DNA of 64,000 nt from Pholis gunnellus (lineage: Eukaryota > Chordata > Actinopteri > Perciformes > Pholidae). The first letter of the stretch is position 1, and every line of letters starts with the position of its first letter. Made by a program: the position numbers and the translations under genes. The notes under the pieces were generated by a model that saw only the letters and a list, made by a program, of their open reading frames with translations, had not been told where the DNA came from and ran no database searches. The stretch lies in assembly GCA_910591455.2 (NCBI GenBank), contig OU342804.1:21912484-21976483 (forward strand), given 5' to 3'. Positions 1 to 12,221 of the stretch are shown in pieces.

Positions 1-2847
1 AGACTACTAGGCCGACTAAAACATAACGTCGTTTTTAAAGCCTGAATGGTTTTACCCACAAATTCTATACATATAGACCAGTCTTTGCAGTTAAGTTCTA
101 AATATGTAGCTGTGCACTGTAACCCAATGGTCACCCTGCACAGATACTTCTTTCTTTTGTACAGTTAGGACACCATCACACATCCCACCTTTGCCCTTAT
201 ATCACACGGCACACACCACAGATAGATGCTCACACGCTGCTCATATTGTCTCCCAGCCACACTTTTAACTTCAAAGCCCTGCTCACCCTTGTGTCTCAGG
301 AGGAATGGAGGCACCATAGAAGCCAGTCTTCGCTGCTTTGCCATGGTTAACTATGACCGCAGGCTGGAGCACCTCCCCATGCCCCCTGACACCAGAGCAG
401 GGGTGGGGGGGTAGGGTAGGCGTCCTGTAGCTCCACAACACACTGCCTTGTGCCTTGCCACCACACAACCTGTCCCTGTGAAACAGAGGTGCATTATGCA
501 CCACGATACAAGGCTGCACTATTTGAGAACAGTGTATGTTTAATGATGAAAAGCACATAACCTGTGGAAGTGTGCTTGGCCAGATTGGCTCAGTATGGAT
601 TTCTTAATGAGGATAATGCCATATTTAATCATTAAGAAAAATATAGGAAATTCAAGTTTGTGTGTCATAAAAAAGAAACCGCAAGAGTTGAGTTGTATTA
701 CTTTGGAAGGGGAATTCAGGAATTATTTCTTAAAGATTAAAAAATGATTCCTGTGTGTGTGTGTGTGAGATGTGTTTGTAGGCACATTGATGCTTGTATC
801 CAGGTCTGGAAAGTGTCCTCTCTGTTGAAATGGTTGTGTTCAGCTCAAAGGAACAATGTGGTAGATTTACTTTAATATGAACAAAGCCTTTGTCTGAGGT
901 GCTCACATACTGAACGGGGGTCCAGAGTCCAGGAGCAGCTTTGAACTATCAGGTCAAAGACATCACAGAACTGACGCGGTGATTCGCATTCATCTTGTAC
1001 CTCACACAGGAGGCCCGTCACATTTGTCCTTTTGATTGTCCTCTATTTCTTTAAAGGTCTGGCTGGAATCATAGGTCATCTGGAGGCTTTTATGTGGAGA
1101 AAAACAAACGTGTTCTTATTCTTGCTCTTCACTTTATGGGAGGAACTGCACAGAGGTGAAGGCTTCCACCGTGGCTCCCACAGTAAAGAACAACAATTGA
1201 AACTGATCTCCAGATTAAAACAACCCATTACATTTAGCAAGAAAAAACTTTTAATTGAAAGACAGAAAGTGCTTTTTACATATCAATAGAAAGGTGGGCA
1301 TAGATATGAAATCCACTGCCATGAAATATGCAAAGCAAGCCCACCACAGAGAATAGCTGAAAACACAGGTTCTTTTGATGTTAAGTCCTTTGGTTGTGCA
1401 TGTCTTCATTCAACTAGCCTGTGGATGTTTTAACCTTCTGTAAAACTTGCTCCAGCACTGCACTCTCCCTCTCTACACCAGAGTAACGTGGATCTGCAGT
1501 TCTGCCGGTGGATTTTATTTCATGAACTCTGTGTCTGTCTTTGCCAAGGTTTATGAGTGGCCACAATAGCATTTCACTATCCTGCTGTGGACACTAACTT
1601 CCTGTAATAAGTACAATTTGGTTATTAATGTCTCTGTTGTTTTTGCTGATTCTGTTTTTCCATACAATATTTTGATGGCCTCAGTTGTGTTATGCTGACT
1701 ACTGCGTCGTTGGCAAAGTTCACTGCCTTTATAGATAAGATAAGACATTTTTGGACAAGTAATGTTCTTCATTGAAATAAGTAAATGTAAAGGTAACACG
1801 GTTGGGAAAAGAAAGACTTGCTTTGTTAGTCATATTTTTTTTTTGTTTCTCTTTTGCACGCACACACACTCTCTCCCACTCAAACAAACAAAATAATACA
1901 AATGGGACAACTAATCAATCAGCCGTGGAACACGTATCCTTTGACTCCAGGCTATTATTGCTTGGGTGAGCCCATGTGTGTTGTGCTGTATTGACCGCTT
2001 CAGTTTTGATGATCCATTCGCAGATGAGAGGAAGCATATCAGTGCGCCGAGCATCACAAAGGGCAGATGAAACACAAGGCTGCACATGCTAGAGCCGATA
2101 ATTACGGAGAAAATATCATCTTCTCTCAATAGACGTTTTTTCCTTCATTTTCCTCGTGATATACGGAAGTGTCCTGTTGGAACTGTGAGGACTGGGCCGG
2201 GTCCCAGCAGTGACTGCTGGTCTTACAAGCTTTGAATGCTCCTAGAGAGAAGCTCAGGATTAGTTAGTATTCACTGGCCATAACAAGGCCTTTGATGTAG
2301 CCCGTATTCTCTTTACTCACCCAGAGCATCAACATTTAATGAGACCTGATATCAGCCTTTTTAGGAGCTGTGAATATTTCAGATAAAAGCAAATTGTATT
2401 CAACAATACCAACAGACCACGTTGTGGTCAGAGGTTCATTGTCACCTGTGTGTTCTAAGTGATATACTGGAGTTATGCCTTTGTTAAATGGGATATGTTC
2501 ATTAAAATAGGCCCATTTCACTCTCTCTTAATCAGCACCACATATGTCATGGGAGGATACTGCCTGGAGCTAAAAACTAGTGCATAATTTATAACTCCAG
2601 GTCAGGCAGTGCAATGAGTGCATATTATCTCAACAAAGATGCATTACTCTCCCATCATTCCATATTTACAATTATGTCTTGATGTGCAGCTCATCTAGCA
2701 AACAATAGCGCAATAATCCTCTAGATGAGATTTCATCACGAAAGAATCTTCAAACCGGTTTGGTCTATCGGTACCCATTTAAATGAGATCTTAATATGAG
2801 CACCTTTCTCTTTTCAAAGTCGTCAGCATCTGTCTAACACAAGTTAC
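1..2847. other. Single-copy noncoding DNA, no gene seen
   Basis: No frame here looks like a real exon. The longest open stretches are under 100 codons and overlap open frames on the opposite strand. A short (GT)8 run sits at 752-767. At 2560-2609 a 10-bp stem (CTGCCTGGAG pairing with CTCCAGG and GGCAG around a 3-base bulge) could fold, but its loop is long and I do not call it an RNA gene. The rest is AT-rich unique-looking sequence with no recognised repeat family. Confidence 0.6.
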
Positions 2848-2868
2848 GTGTGTGTGTGTGTGTGTGTG
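2848..2868. repeat. (GT)n microsatellite
   Basis: An uninterrupted GT dinucleotide run of about ten units, followed by a purine-rich GAGAG tract. A typical fish microsatellite of no inferred function. Confidence 0.95.
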
Positions 2869-4959
2869 CCTCCGTGTCTGTGCGAGAGAGACGGTGAGAC
2901 ACAGAGAGAGTGTGCAAGAAAGAGTCACAGTGAGCTGTGACACTGCAGGTGTTTAAACTGTGGTGATGTAATTGGTCACAAGGGGAATAGAAACAAGAGC
3001 TTCACAGTCCTTGATTTGATCCCTTGGTTATTGATTTCTCAGTCTGCTTCTAACAGAAATAATTGCCACATGTAATGTATTATTCAATTACAAGACACTG
3101 CTCTCAAGTTTGGGTTTGATGGTCCTTTTTGAATCACTGAGACCTATAGATAATTCAGCACTGTCAGCCCATTAAGCAGCGCGAATATTAAAAGATATAC
3201 GTTAATCCTGCCTATTTATTCGCAGCTGTGACATTCACCAGTACTCAAAGTTTCCCATTTTCAGCCTTTGTATAGTTGAAGGAAGTGGGCTTAACTTTGG
3301 TTCAGAGGCATTCTGTTGTTGTGACTCTTGTCTGTTATATTGGCAATCTAGCTATTTTAACTGTTCTTTGAAGCTAAATGAACATGATGTAAACCACACT
3401 ATTGCACCTGTGATGAGGTGAGACTCTGACATGGCCTCTCCTGTTTTTGAAGGCTATGAGAAGTTTGCAAGTTTATGATTTGTGAGTCAGACAAACCTAC
3501 AGGACAATGTAACTTTGATTTTAGCTCATTCATAGAGTAAAGAACATAAAGCTGTACGACCATGCCAGTAATGGTAACAGTGTTGGGACAGTGCTCATAT
3601 TTTATTGTCTGTTTTATGTTAGAGATTTTGGATAGCCACATGCAACTTGGGACCCAGAAGTTTTCTCCTAACTACATTTTTTTTTCTCTGTGTTCTCTAA
3701 GAGTCAAATGATACAAAAGGAAAAATGTAAATGGATTCCCTATCCTGACTCTTATTCTCTTGTATGATTCAGTTTTCTATGAGTTTGTGACAGAGTGCTT
3801 TCAATATTCTGTGTAAAGTTGTATTTAGTCACTTCATTCAAGCTTAGAAGTTTTAGTCTACTTCATTGAAGTAGACATTTAAATCAAATGATTCTCTTTA
3901 GGTGTGTGTGTATGTGCGTGCATGTACAGAGTTCATAAAGAAAGCACTGCTTTTGGAAACTTAATGTGCAAATATTAAGATTTAAAGACATCAATGTGTT
4001 TGTGATGTTGCAACAATTTCATGGATCCTATTTGTTTCAAGGATCCTTTTGTTTCTGTTTTCTCGTGGACTTTAATGCAAACACTAATACTTTCTTCATA
4101 GTGGGAAAATGCTTACCTGTTATCTTACATTGTGTCATGACTTAATATGTGTGTGCTACATACAGTTTGGACCAGTTTTTATTCTGTTTAATAGATAAAA
4201 CTCATAGCTTCATTCGTCTCTGTAGAAAGATCAGTTCCAGTGTTAAAATCTAAAATGTCTCCATTGCTGTGCAGCACTGTGTGACACAGTTTTAATGATC
4301 AGCCATCCAGCACTTGTTTACAGCTCGGCTTCCCAGTCATGTTCTGTTAATACCCACTCCTGTTAATATTTATCGTCAGTCTTAATTGGTTTGATGTCAC
4401 TACACTGGTGCTGCTGTCGGCTTGCTTGTTGAAACGACCTCGGTGTTGTTTCAAAGTCTTTATTATCGTGACAGTCAAGTCCTGTTCATTAAAAGTCCTA
4501 TTCATTAAAGTTTCACTTTCCATTTCCATCAGTAAGAAGCTGATTCTGTAAATGCAAGGGATCTGTGGAAGAGTCAAACCCTGCAAGCGATCACAGGGGA
4601 GGTGCATAGTCTGTATAAATTATCAGGAATATGAACTCGATCGAAGATGTAAATTGCACCAATGGTTAGTTATGTGGGGAATTGCCATGCATTTCATGCA
4701 GCGATAATAAAAATGAATTTTTGAACAAAGGGATCTTAAAATAATATCTAGTCTACAGAGAATACCCACATCAAACGAATAATTAAAAGCTTTGAAATAT
4801 ATCTTTGTGGTCAGAAGTGTGAAGCACTAGCCCTGTGAATATTGTACTCAATTCAAGTTTACTCAAACACAAAACCAGAGTTAATTAACAGTTATTACAG
4901 GCCTTTTTTAACTTAAATTTGACTTTCAAATATTAGCTCTTATATATAAACTATGCTTC
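2869..4959. other. Single-copy noncoding DNA, no gene seen
   Basis: AT-rich unique-looking sequence with no convincing exon. Small structures only. A near-perfect palindrome at 3856-3876 has 10-base arms GTCTACTTCA and TGAAGTAGAC around one base. An 18-base-spaced near-duplicate of GGATCCT-TTTGTTTC starts at 4023 and 4041. I assign no function to either. Confidence 0.55.
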
Positions 4960-5450
4960 TGGCATCTGCAAATTAGCTTTAGTGCATCTCCTCTAATTAG
5001 GCCTCATTGAACCCATGGTAACCCACACACAATGATATTAATAATTCAGCAGCATAAGATGCATTTAAGAGTAGTCATTAGAGTGCCTTTTAAATGCATT
5101 GTATTAATCCGATAAACATTACCTTTGTAATTTAGTGAAACTCTAAGCTTAGGTCAGAACCAAAATTAAATGATGAGGTGATGATGAATATTAAAACGGG
5201 AGTATTTTAATAGCTTTCACAGGGCTTTAGAGAAGTTCTCATTATGACAGAAATCTACTGCTTTGTGTTGTAAAGCCCAGTTCATTTTAGGTCAGACCCT
5301 TTTTAGCCAAGCCCTATGTTTTTAATTAGATAGGGCTTTATCATCATCTCATTAGTTGATCACTGCAATAAATGACGTTTCTATGCGTCTTTCACATTGA
5401 CACCGAACGTTGCACTACAAAAAGCTTCAGTTCTCGATACCTAATTGATT
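4960..5450. promoter_or_regulatory. CNE-like block rich in homeodomain words
   Basis: Seen: balanced, non-repetitive sequence with a palindromic homeodomain core CTAATTAG (4993-5000), an OTX-like ATTAATCC (5103-5110), and a perfect 10-bp inverted repeat ATGCATTTAA (5059-5068) with TTAAATGCAT (5090-5099), separated by 21 bases. Coding potential is absent on both strands. Inferred: the look is that of vertebrate conserved noncoding enhancers. No alignment was done, so conservation is a prediction. Confidence 0.35.
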
Positions 5451-5558
5451 AACTTAATTTCTGTCAGTTGCCCAGTAAGTAATCTCAAATACAGGCCCCG
5501 CCTCGTCTTTGTAGAGCATGCCTGTGGTAAAATTAAAAGTGTGGTTTAGTAAAACCTG

Positions 5559-5570
5559 CCCCCCCCCCCC
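5559..5570. repeat. Poly-C run followed by C-rich tract
   Basis: Twelve consecutive C bases start a roughly 70-base C/T-rich segment that is depleted in G. It is low-complexity sequence and likely to be length-polymorphic or error-prone in sequencing. Confidence 0.9.
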
Positions 5571-5639
5571 TCCCAGCCCTCACACTTCTCTCTCCCCCAC
5601 CCACTTACCCTCCTATCTCCATCCTCCTGCCATCTCTCT

Positions 5640-6130
5640 CTGTCAACAGTGATTTTGCCTCTTGCCACTGATCAAACGCACCTGCCAAGCCCTGCTAACA
5701 TTCCCGAGCATGTTCGCTAATTACCCACAAAGCCTTGCAGATTTATACTCCTAATAGGGGATTTGCCTCAAATCGGGGGCAGGGTTGCGCTGCATTACAA
5801 TGGTATTTATTTACTCATTTGGGGAAGAATCTCTTGGGATAATGTGCATTATAAATGTTTTAAGGCAAATAAACTTCTAATTTTAACATGGTACCATTGT
5901 GAATAAGTGCCTCCCTGTTGTATTACCATTTTTTCAAATGGTAAACAAGGGTTAAAGACACTGTCATAATCATCTCTTGATTTACATCCAAGTTAAAGCA
6001 CTCGTGTGGCATTGACATCAGGGAGATCAACAACAAAGCTTAGCGCTGATTATAACCCTCTTGTTTCAGTGTAATTAGACAAAAGAGCCTTTTATCTGTG
6101 CACTTAATAATGAAAATGATAGATTAGGTG
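5640..6130. promoter_or_regulatory. CNE-like block
   Basis: Seen: a non-repetitive block with TAATTA at 5718-5723, several ATTA/TAAT cores, and a perfect hairpin of TTACCATTT and AAATGGTAA (5923-5944, 4-base loop). There is no open frame of note. Inferred: candidate developmental enhancer by composition and motif density only. What else it could be: ordinary neutral AT-rich intergenic DNA. Confidence 0.33.
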
Positions 6131-6539
6131 CTGAACAAATTGCCAATTACTTTTATGTTCAAACCAGTATGGTACAACAGATGCCATTGAAGAAAAATTC
6201 TCCTGAAATTACAGGAAAATCATGCTCAAACACATGTCTAGTGTTTAACATTTTAACATGATATTAATAGAAAAACGTCTTCATCGATGTCTTAACATAT
6301 CTATAATCAGAATAAGAGATATTATATCAAGATTTTAATGCCCCATTAAAGAATGTGAAGGCTGTTGACTTTGGCATCCCCTTGCTCAAGTTGAAACATT
6401 TTGAATTTGTGCAGACTTTTGTATCTCTAAAATCAGTTTTATATTTAGTTCAACCACACGTATAGCTGTGTCATGCACTGTTTCTTACCAGTCACTATTC
6501 CTTTACAGGGAAAGCCATGTATATTTGATTTTGTCTTGT

Positions 6540-7030
6540 GTGTTGAAGGCGTTTGCATTAAGTGGCCTGCTAATTTAATTTGCATAAAAAATAAAAGCCT
6601 ATTCCATCCTGTCACCCCAAATTGTGTCTGGAAAGCCAAACGACGTCACATGACAATTTTGATAATTGATCCACATGCTACCTCAGTTCATACGATGTAT
6701 CCCTATGTATTTGAGAACATGTTAGATTAAGTGTCCCAAAGATCTTTTAGTATAGAGACATTAGCATTTTCTTCGTGTAGCTTAAGTGCAAACTCAACCA
6801 TCTGTAAGGAGCATACTGAAAACGAAAACAAGTGACCTGCTTCCTTCAACATCCTGAAATGGCTCTCTGGCCATCCTGAGCTTTTTCTGAAAATGTCTCT
6901 GGCTTTTGTAGAGTGCCATTCACACAAGAAGCCAAAAAATGGTACTGTTTTGCAATGGTGTCTGCACATACAATTTAAATAATTTCCGCCTAATTTAAAA
7001 TGAGCTAAATCAAATAGGTCATTGCATATG
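6540..7030. promoter_or_regulatory. CNE-like block with octamer site
   Basis: Seen: the octamer ATTTGCAT (POU-factor word) at 6578-6585, a near-CRE GACGTCA at 6642-6648, and an ATAATTGATC segment nearby. The block is free of simple repeats. Two overlapping frames of about 60-85 codons on opposite strands at 6445-6730 are open, but neither has recognisable protein features. Inferred: candidate enhancer. Cross-species alignment would decide. Confidence 0.33.
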
Positions 7031-8049
7031 AAAAGCTTCTTTCTATTTGTTTTGAAAGGGTTGAGGGCAGTTGAACTGTTATTTTATGGGTACAAATTTC
7101 TGCACATTTATTTATCTTTGCCAGAAGAACAAACTCTGAATCTTGCAGAGACCCAGGTTTTGAGGGCTTCATCTGGACCTAGTCAGTTGGTCTAAGCGTC
7201 AAATATCATATTTGTCAGGAGGAAGCAATCACTAGGGAGAGTGTTTACTGCCTTTCCATTTAAAAGAGAAACAAGTTTTCCTTATCCTGCTGCTTTCTGC
7301 ATGGTTAGCTCCCCAGTGCTGCTCTAATGGAAGGCAACCCGCTCTGTCGGTTCTCGGCAGCAGTAGCAGCAGCATGGTGTGGGGAGAAGCAGAATATGGT
7401 GTGGAAGAAGTGCTTGAATACTCCTCAAAACAAACAAACCTGACTTTCAGCTGAACAAATACTTGGTCACCATACCATCATTAGTGGAGGGGACAAGGGT
7501 GGGTAGGAGGCCACGACTTTAACCCCCTTTTCAGTTTATTTTCTATTCTATTTTTACGCTTTGTAAGACATTTCTAATGCACAGATCCACAGCAGTCCAG
7601 CTTTATTCAGCAATGCAGTAGAATTATCACAGGATATTGGGAATGACTTCATAATTTAGTAAAACCAGTTTGGAGTCGTATCATAATTAGAGTAACAATA
7701 TCTGGTGATTATTTTAATGTGGCACATGTTCATCGCTTGTGATTGTCGTTGCAGTCTGAAATGTAGTCCTAGTGTAGTTGGAAGACCAGAATGTCAAAAG
7801 TTGTTTTCAATGGTATCCTCATAAGTGAGCTAAATGGTCAGTAAGATGTTGAATTCTTTAGCTAAGCGATAAATAAGACATACATTTTCTGGACCCAACC
7901 AGAGGCATGGAGGGATGGCGTCCCACCCCAGCTTGTACCAGGGGAAAGTCTCAATGGAGTAATCTACGTGAATGAACCATGGGAAATGTATATTTCACAT
8001 ATTGCCTTTTACATTTTTCACTCTGCTTTGTGTGAAAAGGGAAATTATT
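7031..8049. other. Single-copy noncoding DNA, no gene seen
   Basis: Unique-looking sequence, including a short imperfect CAG-type triplet patch near 7360 (cagcagtagcagcagc). No exon, RNA gene or repeat family was recognised. Confidence 0.55.
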
Positions 8050-8074
8050 ATATACATATATATATATATATATA
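8050..8074. repeat. (TA)n microsatellite
   Basis: About a dozen TA units with one C interruption, followed by a second AT-rich patch. Simple-sequence repeat. Confidence 0.9.
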
Positions 8075-8309
8075 CTGTATATTATTATACATTTTTTAAA
8101 ATCATCTAGTGCACCTACTTTTAATATATTATTAAGCTACAACAACACAAAGAAAAAGCATATCTTTTGAATATCTTCAAATGAATTAATATCTTTTTAT
8201 AGAGCGTTGCTTTCAACAGATAAAACAGTTGCAGCGTTAATTAATAAAACGGAGTCTACAGGGGGCAGTTTCATAAACAAAAACACACAAAGACACCTAC
8301 CTGTAAATC

Positions 8310-8332
8310 ACACACACCCACACACACACACC
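8310..8332. repeat. (CA)n microsatellite, interrupted
   Basis: CA dinucleotides interrupted by a CCC. The open frames across it on both strands simply translate the repeat and are not genes. Confidence 0.9.
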
Positions 8333-8339
8333 AGAATAA

Positions 8340-9150
8340 CAGTTTTTTCAAAGGATGTTGTCAGTAGGAGAATAAGCAATGGAGACACCACACGTTTGTA
8401 ACATGCCAGGACCGATCCCCCCCAACCTGTCTTCAAAAGCAAATGAAGAGTCTTAATAAAGGCTGCCATAACATGAGATCTTTTTAAGTGAGACACCCTC
8501 CTTTCTTTACCAGTCTACCCCCTGTGGAGCAGAAAACCTCTCTTCACCAATCTCATTTCCACCAATCAATAAACTTAGTCTTCTGAACACAACCATGCGA
8601 AGCCACAGCTCTGCTCCTTTTTTTCTCCTCATTGCACATTAGAAACAAACATCACACTCCTATTCATGCCAGACTCATTAGATGCTGGTCTAAATAATAT
8701 TCCCAAATAATTCCAAATTTCACAGCAAAGTCGAATTTAGCAATTTACATTTGAATGGCATTTTCTTCCTTCTGTGATCAATAGTCACTCAGGTTATTAC
8801 ATCTAAGGAAGATCTTGTTTTTTCATGTTAGAAGGCCAGATTCTAGTCATTTAACAGTTTATCAATTGCTGAAATTGAATTAGCAACTTACTTAATTTTT
8901 ATAATCAGACCAAAAGGCTAAGTTGTAGAGTGGTATATTCAGTTATTTGTTGTATGTAATGTATAAGCTGTAATGTTTTCATGACTAGTACACGTGTTGG
9001 ACTGAGACTGTGTCAGGAAAGACCAGATGGTGGAGCCAAAAACTCAAAAGAGAAAACGTCTGATTTCTAATTTGCTCCTAGCCTCAGGTTTCTTGCACAG
9101 CTCTGTAGTTTGTAGTGTCTCTCTTTGTGTACGACTGTGTGAGTATGTGC
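8340..9150. other. Single-copy noncoding DNA, no gene seen
   Basis: AT-rich unique-looking sequence. No supported exon, RNA gene or repeat. Confidence 0.5.
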
Positions 9151-9170
9151 GTGTGTGTGTGTGTGTGTGT
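9151..9170. repeat. (GT)n microsatellite
   Basis: Ten GT units flanked by degenerate GTATGTAGGTATGTGTGAG. Open frames across it on both strands are repeat translations. Confidence 0.93.
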
Positions 9171-10690
9171 AGGTATGTAGGTATGTGTGAGTTGTATGAT
9201 GTGTGTATCAAAGCATGTGTGTTTATCCGAGACAAAAAACACTCACTTGAGAAACAGAGAACAGGGCTCATTTTCTAACCACCCCCATCGGCTGGTTCTG
9301 GGCTATGGATGAATAATGGCTGAATTCAACTGTGCTGAAACAGAAACACATTCCACACACTCTGCAAAGCTAATAGCCAGAGCAAAACAACCACATTTGA
9401 ACATTTACAATTAAGAAAGCTCAGTGATTGAATATCCGGGTGACTGGTAAGTCACGCCTTGGAGTGAGATAAAATGCTGCTCCTGGATATTGCTGAATGC
9501 TTCACAAAACCCTAACTATGTTTTAGATGTGCTTCAACAACACTGAGAAATGAGTCAATTTGACAGGGAAGCAACATTTTGTTTGCGATGAGAGAGCATA
9601 GGGAATATAGCCATTGGCATGTCTAGAAAAAAAAAGGCTATGATGGCAACACTTGGTATAGAAATTCCGTCACTATTGCAGATTAAATTTCCTGGTAGGT
9701 AATTTACGATCTTGTCCAGATTTATTGGCACCCTTATATAGATCAAGAAACATATAAGTAAATGCTCTATATGCTTTAATTTAAATTTTTTGAAATATAT
9801 TTTCTTATAATCATACAAAAATAATTATACTTATTTTTGTGCCAGCTTTTGGCAGCGTCTGCACAATATGGTACATGCCTTTTAGACAGCACTTACTTTT
9901 TTCACCATGTTGCTGCTCATTCTTTTGCATGCCAGGGGACCTAAATGAGGTTTTATGCAATTTTTCAGATTCGGCTCATATAAAATCTGGAGCAGTCTAC
10001 ATGGCAGGCACAAGACATTTTAAGATATTGAGGTGCTGAGGGAGCAAAACCTCTTAAACTAACCCTGCTTCCACTGGGCATAAAATAGAAATATATTTTA
10101 CATTAGGGCTCCCACCTGAACATTTTCACTCACAGGTCAAGAGGGAGAAAAATCCCTGATTAGATCTTACATTTAAATAAGCATGTTCTATCCTGCAATA
10201 GGATAGAACCACAGCACCATTTAGGTTTTTATGTTGTGTGTCATTAGTCAGCTGTGATGACAAAGCTACAAATAAGCACACCCAATAAATGAAAACTCTT
10301 GGAGATGAAGAATATGAATTTCAATTGACTGGACCAGGAGTATTATATCTGCAAGGTCCATACTTTTATAGGAACTCAAAGATGAAATTTGTGGAGATTA
10401 AATGGAATTTAAGTTGAAATTATACCATAGTAATCTTTTGTATAGTTAAGAATAGCAAGCTGCCCAAATGATTTAATTTGCAAGAAGATATAAAATCAAA
10501 ACTCAAACATGACTTTATAATTTGTTGGCAGTGCATCAGAGCTAATGTCTTTCCCTCCCACTACAAGACAAGTAGAAAATCTGTCCAACTGCATTCTGTT
10601 AAATTCTTTTTGATACAACATTTTTTATCTCATGTATCAGTGTATTAAAAATCCCCACCGGCTCAGGCTAAGGAGGATATTCAGGTCGAG
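9171..10690. other. Single-copy noncoding DNA, no gene seen
   Basis: AT-rich sequence. A perfect small hairpin, GTTCTATCCT with AGGATAGAAC and a 5-base loop, lies at 10185-10209. A short TTATTGGCACCC word near 9720 resembles the edge of some fish DNA transposons, but it is too little to call. No gene seen. Confidence 0.5.
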
Positions 10691-10699
10691 CACACGAAG

Positions 10700-11180
10700 A
10701 ATCACAAACAATCAAGTTTGTGAAGAATGTTGAGAGAAACATCTGTGGATCCATTCACCCATGGCCTCTCAGATTGCCGTGGCCATCACAAGCCCTAATG
10801 GCTTTACCTGGTGGCCCTTCATTCACAGGACTGACATCTCATGTAGTTAGATCTGGCAGGTGTTCATTCCGCAGAGCATCGGTAGCTGACTTCTCCATTT
10901 TTATCAGCCCCTGGTTAGAGAGCTGGCCAGAAAATAATTCTGCAGCAATTACCATATGTTGTGATTGTGGTTTTGGAGCAACACTACAACATCTGTGTTA
11001 TACTGGCAACTGGGGCACCCTGAAAGAAACTTCCCCAGTCTACATTCCTTCCCTGCATCTACTGAACAGGTGCTCGCTGCAACACTGCTGCCCTGTAGAG
11101 GGGCTTTGGGCCGGCCACATGGTTCCTCCCTGTTAAAGCTTTTATATACACAGGGCATGTTTGTAAAAGAGTAATTACTG
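10700..11180. other. Moderately GC-rich unique block with overlapping open frames
   Basis: Frames of 138 and 69 codons on the plus strand and 69-77 codons on the minus strand overlap here. Their mutual overlap, lack of any recognisable domain and absence of convincing splice sites argue against a gene. The block has a Runx-like TGTGGTTT, an E-box CATATG and a GCAATTACC word near 10,950. It could be regulatory DNA, or chance openness from higher GC. Confidence 0.3.
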
Positions 11181-11330
11181 ACTGGCAGAGTGTAAGAGAA
11201 TGCAGCATAGCAGCACAGTCATCTCTTTGTGGTCTAAAGTTTTCAATGAAACGATAACAGCTCACACTTTTATTACTCTGACGGAACAACAACTCAGGCT
11301 ATTTCTTCAAATGTCAATCTAGAGTGGTTC

Positions 11331-11338
11331 GTCTAGAG
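11331..11338. repeat. Left 8-bp target-site duplication of the hAT element
   Basis: GTCTAGAG directly abuts the left inverted repeat and is repeated exactly at 12222-12229 after the right one. Confidence 0.95.
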
Positions 11339-12221
11339 CAGGGGTGGCCAACCCGCGGCTCGCGAGCCGCATGCGGCTCTTTGCCCGGTTTCATGCGGCT
11401 CTTACGTTCATATCGAAGTTTGTATTTGTGTTTTTTTAATGTTCGTGTTCGCTTCGCTTGAGTTAAATACGGTATTTTCGTCAAACGCGCATGTGCGGCC
11501 ACAGATTACGTTCCTCGTCGACCCATTTAACGCCGAGACGGACTGTTTGAAAGCCCCGCTAGTCACAGATGAGGATGCGGCTGAGTTGGAGATGATCGAT
11601 CTTTGTGAGGAGGACCAACTCAAACCTGCTTTAAGGGACGGGACCATTGAGTTCTGGAAAAGTGTGCCAATGAAAAAATACCCCAATGTCAAACGGGCTG
11701 CGCTTAAGATACTGTCAATGTTTGGGTCAACATACGTCTGCGAGTCTGTGTTTTCTACCCTGAAACACGTGAAATCAAAGCATCGATCTGTTCTGACTGA
11801 CACCCATGTGAAAGAATTGCTTCGAGTGGCAACAACGGAATACAAGCCAGATTTGAAGAGGATTGTTCAAGGCAAGGAATGCCAGAAGTCCCACTAAGTA
11901 ACATGCATAGTAAAAGAAAAACACTATTGTAAATTATTATATTTTTGTTTGTGGACTTAGTTGAACTGAGAGTTTGTCTGTGTGAGACAGTGTACACAAT
12001 GTTCATTGTTGAAAATGACTGGCCTGTGGTCTTAGGAGTCAATTTCTGTCATTATCATATTGGTGTGTGACATTTACAATAAATCTGGCTGAGCAAAGGT
12101 ATGTGTGTGTGTGAGGAAGGGATAGGGTGATGTTCATGTGTGCCCATGTGTATGATGTGGCTCTTTGCGGTAACACAGTAAAAAATGTGGCTCTTGGTCT
12201 CTGACTGGTTGGCCACCCCTG
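11339..12221 (+). mobile_element. Internally deleted hAT (Charlie/Buster-like) DNA transposon
   Basis: Seen: both ends carry perfect 15-bp terminal inverted repeats, CAGGGGTGGCCAACC and its complement. The element is flanked by an identical 8-bp target duplication GTCTAGAG (11331-11338 and 12222-12229), the hallmark of hAT insertion. Sub-terminal GCGGCTC/GTGGCTCTT words repeat at both ends and are probably transposase-binding sites. Inside is only the C-terminal part of a transposase, plus an AATAAA polyadenylation word at 12078-12083. At 883 bp it is far shorter than an autonomous hAT, which usually encodes roughly 500-700 residues, so most of the coding region is deleted and it would need transposase supplied in trans. 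Perfect repeats, unmutated CpGs in the left end and an intact residual frame point to a fairly recent insertion. Confidence 0.93.
11439..11897 (+). pseudogene. hAT transposase, C-terminal fragment (dimerisation domain)
   Basis: This 152-residue frame (ATG to TAA) encodes the C-terminal part of a hAT transposase of the kind often annotated in fish as GTF2IRD2-like or ZBED-like. Residues about 28-80 contain the segment before the dimerisation domain, including DPFN, an acidic EDAAELEMIDL-like stretch and FWKSVP. Residues about 85-140 match the hAT dimerisation domain, with the motif MFGSTYVCESVFSTLKHVKS followed by HRSVLTDTHVKELLRVATT. The BED zinc finger and the RNase H-like catalytic core are missing, so it cannot act as a transposase. 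The frame stays open upstream of the ATG into the inverted repeat, so the start is only nominal. No frameshift or stop is seen in the retained part. A truncated dimerisation domain could in principle interfere with a full-length transposase; that is speculation. Confidence 0.88.

Noticed and set aside
2560..2609. Possible microRNA precursor
   Set aside because: Only a 10-bp bulged stem with a long unpaired loop; no similarity to a known microRNA.
9700..9840. Possible Tc1-like or other DNA transposon edge (TTATTGGCACCC and TTTTTGTGCCA words)
   Set aside because: Only two short words match what I recall. No inverted-repeat ends, TA duplication or transposase remnant was found.
10720..11136. 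138-codon plus-strand open frame as a gene
   Set aside because: Overlaps several open frames on both strands, contains no recognisable motif and lacks splice context.
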